A stretch of DNA of 33,630 nt, from contig DDDD01000057.1 of NCBI GenBank assembly GCA_002335945.1, positions 58,104-91,733 on the forward strand, in the 5' to 3' direction. Position numbers and translations under genes: made by a program. Positions 30,893 to 33,630 of this stretch are shown in pieces. How positions within the stretch are numbered: position 1 is the stretch's first letter; the number at the start of each line of letters is the position of its first letter. The notes beneath the pieces were generated by a model, which was given only the letters and a program-made list of their open reading frames with translations, was not told the DNA's origin and searched no databases. The DNA is from Porticoccaceae bacterium UBA1989. GTDB lineage: Bacteria > Pseudomonadota > Gammaproteobacteria > Pseudomonadales > Porticoccaceae.

Positions 30893-32278
30893 ATGGCCGA
30901 TAGATCGCAGTTTCTCAAACAAAGGCTCTGGCGGTGGCATTTTTTGGCCGGGCTAGTGGTCTGTCCCTTTGCCATATTGCTGTCCCTCAGTGGGTCCATC
31001 TATCTGTTTAAGCCACAGATTGATAACTACGAAGAAAGAACCATTAATGCTTTAGCGCCGGCTGTCGGGCACCAGTTTTCCGGAGGACATTCAATGCCAG
31101 AGATTAGTGCCCACATACAAACGCTCCTGATTAATTATCCCGACGCCGACTTTAAGCGGGTTATTTTGTCGAAACCTGGCGACCGCTCATTAGAGATAGA
31201 GCTGCAGAATTCTCAGGGTGAGAAAATAATTTATTGGATCGACAAACTCTCAGGGCAGATGCTATTCAGTAAGAATAGCGATCAGCGATTTATGGAGCGC
31301 GTCAAAAAACTGCACAGTGAACTATTACTCGGGAATATGGGTTCCTATGTGGTTGAGCTAATGGCCAGCTGGTTAATCATTCTTGTGTTGAGTGGCCTGT
31401 ACCTGTGGTTATCAAAATCAGAGAACCAGCAGACTCCCATGGGGGTCGCCGTTGCCGAGTTTGATAAAGTAGAGCCAGCTAAGAAATGGCGGAGTCTCCA
31501 TGGCGTGATCGGCTTTTGGTTTACCCTACCGATTATTATATTGCTTCTTTCAGGGCTTCCCTGGACCCAGCTATGGGGTTCCGGATTCGATAAGGTAAAG
31601 GGTTGGGCAGGCTGGCAGGGGCCGGGCCAGGAATGGTTTGTTACCCTGCAATCAAAGAGCCCGGACGGACAGGCTTTACAGCTACCTAAATCAACCCTAT
31701 GGGAAATTAAGGCAGATCCCCATGCCCATCATAGTGCTTCAGAGATAGCTGGCGTGGGTGCATTAGATTGGTCCGTGTTGGATACTATCCAAAACTCACC
31801 AGAAGTAGCTGCCTTGATGCACCCTGTGCAGATAGCCCCACCGAAACCCAATAATGGCGTCTGGACAGTACGCTCAATGCCGGGCCAGCGATCTGAGCGG
31901 GAAACCCTGCATTTTGACCAGTATTCCGCTGAATTAATAAAGCACATAGGGTTCAAAGACCACCATCCTGTGGAGCAGTTTGTGTCTCAGGGTGTTTCCC
32001 TCCATGAGGGTGCTCTATTTGGTTGGCCCAACCAGTTGCTGGGTGTACTCACCGCATTGGCCATTATCTGTATCAGCGTTTTTGGACTGTATTCTTGGTG
32101 GTTGCGTAAGCCAGAGGATAGGGCGGGTGTTCCTGATAGAGTTGAGCAGAAGCCGTCTAAAGGTTTTTTTGCGGGGATAGTTTTACTTGGTTTGTTACTG
32201 CCTGCTGCGGGTATAAGTTTTGTGGTTATCTATATTATTGAGTGGATTGGAATTAGGGCGGATTCGACAATACGCTGA
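30893..32278 (+). CDS. PepSY-associated TM protein (putative ferric-chelate reductase)
   Basis: A 461-residue inner-membrane protein of the PepSY_TM family. Hydrophobic helices are at about 17-39 (FLAGLVVCPFAILLSLSGSIYLF), 143-165, 200-225, near 385-405 and near 430-455. Motifs RLWRWHFLAGL, LHSELLLGNMGSYVVELMASWL, SLHGVIGFW and VSQGVSLHEGALFGWPNQLLG contain the paired histidines proposed to hold haem in these proteins. The family often accompanies TonB receptors and is thought to reduce iron in siderophores. Only one base separates its ATG from the receptor stop, so the two form an operon. The role in iron release is inferred from family and context. Confidence 0.87.
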   Translation: MADRSQFLKQRLWRWHFLAGLVVCPFAILLSLSGSIYLFKPQIDNYEERTINALAPAVGHQFSGGHSMPEISAHIQTLLINYPDADFKRVILSKPGDRSLEIELQNSQGEKIIYWIDKLSGQMLFSKNSDQRFMERVKKLHSELLLGNMGSYVVELMASWLIILVLSGLYLWLSKSENQQTPMGVAVAEFDKVEPAKKWRSLHGVIGFWFTLPIIILLLSGLPWTQLWGSGFDKVKGWAGWQGPGQEWFVTLQSKSPDGQALQLPKSTLWEIKADPHAHHSASEIAGVGALDWSVLDTIQNSPEVAALMHPVQIAPPKPNNGVWTVRSMPGQRSERETLHFDQYSAELIKHIGFKDHHPVEQFVSQGVSLHEGALFGWPNQLLGVLTALAIICISVFGLYSWWLRKPEDRAGVPDRVEQKPSKGFFAGIVLLGLLLPAAGISFVVIYIIEWIGIRADSTIR

Positions 32279-32403
32279 GATCATCTGTTCTATCGCTAGT
32301 TACTCATAAGGCTATCTATAAGTAATGGCGGCATCCTCCTATAAACACTACACTGCGGTCTTGAGTTACTCTTCGGCTTATGGCCCACCTTTGCAGGATT
32401 CCA

Positions 32404-32706
32404 ATGAAAACCACCTTCAATTTAGTGCACCCTAAAATCAAATTGCCTCGGGTCGTAGACTCAGTTAAGCATGAGATTAGAACATTCCTCAAGAAATCAC
32501 GCCTAAACACCTTGCCCTCTGGTGCTAAGTATTGGGATTTTGACTGTAAAATCGGCTCCTCCGAAAAGAAGGCTGACGATGTACATCTGTCGTCTCTGAT
32601 TAAAAATATTGATGAGTTTGTGGCGAAGAACATTATGGTCTTTTATGTAGAAATAACCCCTAAAGCCATTGTTGTCGGTGAAGCTACGCCGGCTCAGGAG
32701 GAATAG
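32404..32706 (+). CDS. DUF6172-like small protein
   Basis: A 100-residue cytosolic protein that I recognise, with moderate confidence, as DUF6172: it starts MKTTFNLVHPKIKLPRVVDS and contains LPSGAKYWDFDCKIG, with a Lys-rich stretch HEIRTFLKKSR between. No enzymatic motif is visible. I chose the ATG at 32404 with AGGA upstream; an ATG at 32380 would add eight residues. The stop is followed at once by the YehS/DUF1456 gene, whose ribosome site AGGAGGA overlaps the last codons here, so the two are probably co-transcribed. Function unknown. Confidence 0.7.
   Translation: MKTTFNLVHPKIKLPRVVDSVKHEIRTFLKKSRLNTLPSGAKYWDFDCKIGSSEKKADDVHLSSLIKNIDEFVAKNIMVFYVEITPKAIVVGEATPAQEE
32696..32702 (+). promoter_or_regulatory. 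strong ribosome site placing the DUF1456 start at an ATC codon
   Basis: AGGAGGA is a near-perfect Shine-Dalgarno sequence. The only codon at normal spacing (6 bases) in the downstream frame is ATC at 32709, and no ATG, GTG or TTG exists in that frame between the preceding stop and 32736. Confidence 0.6.
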
Positions 32707-32708
32707 CT

Positions 32709-33170
32709 ATCAACAATAACGATATCTTACGCCGTGTGCGTTACGTCTTTGATTTTAGCGATCCCATGATGCTGTCGCTGTTTAAGCTCGGTGGTTATGA
32801 GGGGAGTAAGGCGGAGCTGACAACCTGGTTGGCGCGGGAAGGCGAGGCTAATTTTGTTTTGTGTGAGGATGTTAATCTTGCGAGCTTTCTCAATGGCCTG
32901 ATTATTAAGAATAGAGGGCCTAGTGATGATGGCACTCCTGAGCCTGAAAGCTTTTTGAGCAACAACAGCGTATTTCGCAAGTTGAAGATTGCCCTTAGCC
33001 TGCAGGCCGATGAGATTATTATGATTTTAAAACTCAGCGAATTTACCATGAGTAAACATGAGTTGAGCGCCCTGTTTAGACGGCCCGATCATAAGAACTA
33101 TCGGCAATGTTTAGATCAGGTGCTGCGTAATTTTCTTGATGGGATGGAAAAGCATTATAGGAAGAAGTAG
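32709..33170 (+). CDS. YehS-like DUF1456 protein with apparent AUC start
   Basis: A 153-residue protein of the DUF1456/YehS family (E. coli YehS is about 156 residues). Two similar halves are visible: NNNDILRRVRYVFDFSDPMM ... LNGLIIKNRG, then SNNSVFRKLKIALSLQADEI ... FRRPDHKNYRQCLDQVLRNFLDGM. The conserved N-terminus NNNDILRRVRY lies upstream of the first standard start codon (GTG at 32736), so translation must begin earlier. The codon before NNND is ATC, 6 bases after a strong ribosome site. Either a rare AUC start or a G-to-C change or error in an ATG explains this. Starting at GTG would cut a conserved helix. The biochemical function of the family is not established. Confidence 0.85.
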   Translation: MNNNDILRRVRYVFDFSDPMMLSLFKLGGYEGSKAELTTWLAREGEANFVLCEDVNLASFLNGLIIKNRGPSDDGTPEPESFLSNNSVFRKLKIALSLQADEIIMILKLSEFTMSKHELSALFRRPDHKNYRQCLDQVLRNFLDGMEKHYRKK

Positions 33171-33179
33171 TGAGAGAAA

Positions 33180-33215
33180 CCAACCACGCGTCTTGCTGTG
33201 ACAACGCGTGGCTGG
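33180..33215. terminator. bidirectional hairpin between DUF1456 gene and tRNA
   Basis: CCAACCACGCGT (33180-33191) faces ACGCGTGGCTGG (33204-33215). Eight central pairs are perfect; on the minus strand the stem extends to 12 pairs with one G-T and is followed by TTTCTCTC. It probably ends the tRNA transcript and perhaps the plus-strand gene. Confidence 0.6.
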
Positions 33216-33221
33216 TCTTAT

Positions 33222-33298
33222 TGGTGGGCCCTCCGTGACTTGAACACGGGACCTGCCGATTATGAGTCGGATGCTCTAACCAACTGAGCTAAGGGCCC
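33222..33298 (-). tRNA. tRNA-Ile(CAU), lysidine type
   Basis: A complete 77-nt cloverleaf on the minus strand with encoded CCA. Acceptor stem GGGCCCT/AGGGCCC, D-arm AGCTCAGTTGGTTAGAGCA, anticodon stem CCGA-CTCATAA-TCGG with anticodon CAT, and T-arm CCGTG-TTCAAGT-CACGG. CAU can mean Met or the minor Ile tRNA. The acceptor stem has C4-G69 and C5-G68, which are TilS recognition features of tRNA-Ile2 and differ from elongator tRNA-Met of E. coli, so I favour Ile read through lysidine at C34. Confidence 0.8.
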
Positions 33299-33430
33299 TT
33301 AACTTGTCTTTTTACCTTTATACGTCGTCACGTGCTCATAATCCTCGGTTACATACTTGATGTATGCGCCCTCCAATTACTGCGCGGCTCCTAGTCTAAA
33401 GCCAAAAATTCTGCGTTAAGCTGTAATACT
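33299..33430. other. non-coding stretch upstream of tRNA-Ile
   Basis: No gene is seen in any frame. A small perfect hairpin CATAC-TTGAT-GTATG lies at 33352-33366. The block around 33320-33420 resembles intergenic elements I associate with other marine gammaproteobacteria, but I cannot verify this. The tRNA promoter should be in this stretch. Confidence 0.3.
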
Positions 33431-33630
33431 GTCATCCCGAGTGTAACGAGGGATCTTCCTGTTAGTTACAGAGATCTCTCACATTCGTTCAAGATGACGG
33501 TGTTTGTCATCCCGAGTGTAACGAGGGATCTTCCTGTTAGTTACAGAGATCTCTCACATTCGTTCAAGATGACGGTGTTTGTCATCCTGAGTGTAACGAG
33601 GGATCATCCTGTTAGTTACAGAGATCTCTC
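33431..33630. repeat. 75-bp tandem palindromic repeat, 2.67 copies
   Basis: Copies start at 33431, 33506 and 33581 with a period of exactly 75; the last is cut by the window edge. Copies 1 and 2 are identical. Copy 3 has two changes in 50 bases (CCC to CCT and CTT to CAT near its start). Each unit begins GTCATC and carries GATGAC near its end, with AGATCT-type symmetry within, so each can fold into a hairpin. It looks like an intergenic repetitive palindromic element family (GTCATCCYGAG...). Confidence 0.85.

Noticed and set aside
32316..32633. A 105-aa minus-strand frame
   Set aside because: It is antisense to the DUF6172-like gene, which has a ribosome site and family-like sequence.
33431..33630. 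CRISPR array
   Set aside because: Units are contiguous 75-bp tandem copies with no variable spacers, so it is a tandem palindromic repeat.

Overview
The window looks like a chromosomal segment of a marine, aerobic or facultative gammaproteobacterium of the Cellvibrionales/SAR92/OM60 type. That placement is inferred from protein style, moderate GC content, a NuoN subunit of respiratory complex I, a two-component-type heterotetrameric sarcosine oxidase and a tRNA-Ile(CAU). I could not run a database search.

Layout. (1) Positions 1-7000 hold mixed housekeeping and accessory genes: the 3' end of nuoN, a CBS-domain protein, a D-glycerate-kinase-like P-loop kinase divergent from a secreted alkaline phosphatase, a glutathione S-transferase-like protein, a small XRE regulator, a soluble histidine kinase that lacks its phospho-acceptor His, and the rRNA methyltransferase RlmA. 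(2) Positions 7000-26850 form a one-carbon and methylamine island: fhs (minus strand), a dimethylglycine/sarcosine dehydrogenase, an MttB-family methyltransferase without pyrrolysine, its corrinoid protein, a DUF1638 protein, a small 'virulence factor'-domain protein, a MetV-like cysteine-rich protein, MetF, a methyl-THF/corrinoid methyltransferase, a RamA/RACE-type corrinoid activator, two convergent GlxA/GbdR-type regulators and soxBDAG. (3) Positions 26990-32280 hold a Cys-rich lipoprotein, two tandem paralogous 83-aa HTH proteins, and a TonB-dependent receptor with a PepSY membrane protein. (4) Positions 32400-33630 hold two small conserved genes (DUF6172-like; YehS/DUF1456 with an apparent AUC start), tRNA-Ile(CAU) and a 75-bp tandem palindromic repeat running off the end.

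How the island probably works (inference). The MttB homologue takes a methyl group from a quaternary amine, most plausibly glycine betaine, onto the corrinoid protein. The DHPS-fold methyltransferase passes it to tetrahydrofolate, and MetV/MetF oxidise methyl-THF to methylene-THF. The RACE protein re-reduces cobalamin that has been oxidised. The product dimethylglycine is stripped by the DMGDH-like enzyme to sarcosine, and SoxBDAG turns sarcosine into glycine. Fhs recovers ATP and formate from formyl-THF. The island therefore pairs a corrinoid demethylation route best known from anaerobes with oxygen-dependent downstream steps, and it includes two poorly understood small proteins (DUF1638 and the virulence-factor domain) in a tightly coupled operon. 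That is the most interesting system here. Secondary points are the His-less kinase, the duplicated HTH genes with a duplicated upstream element, a perfect FNR-type box and the AUC-start gene.
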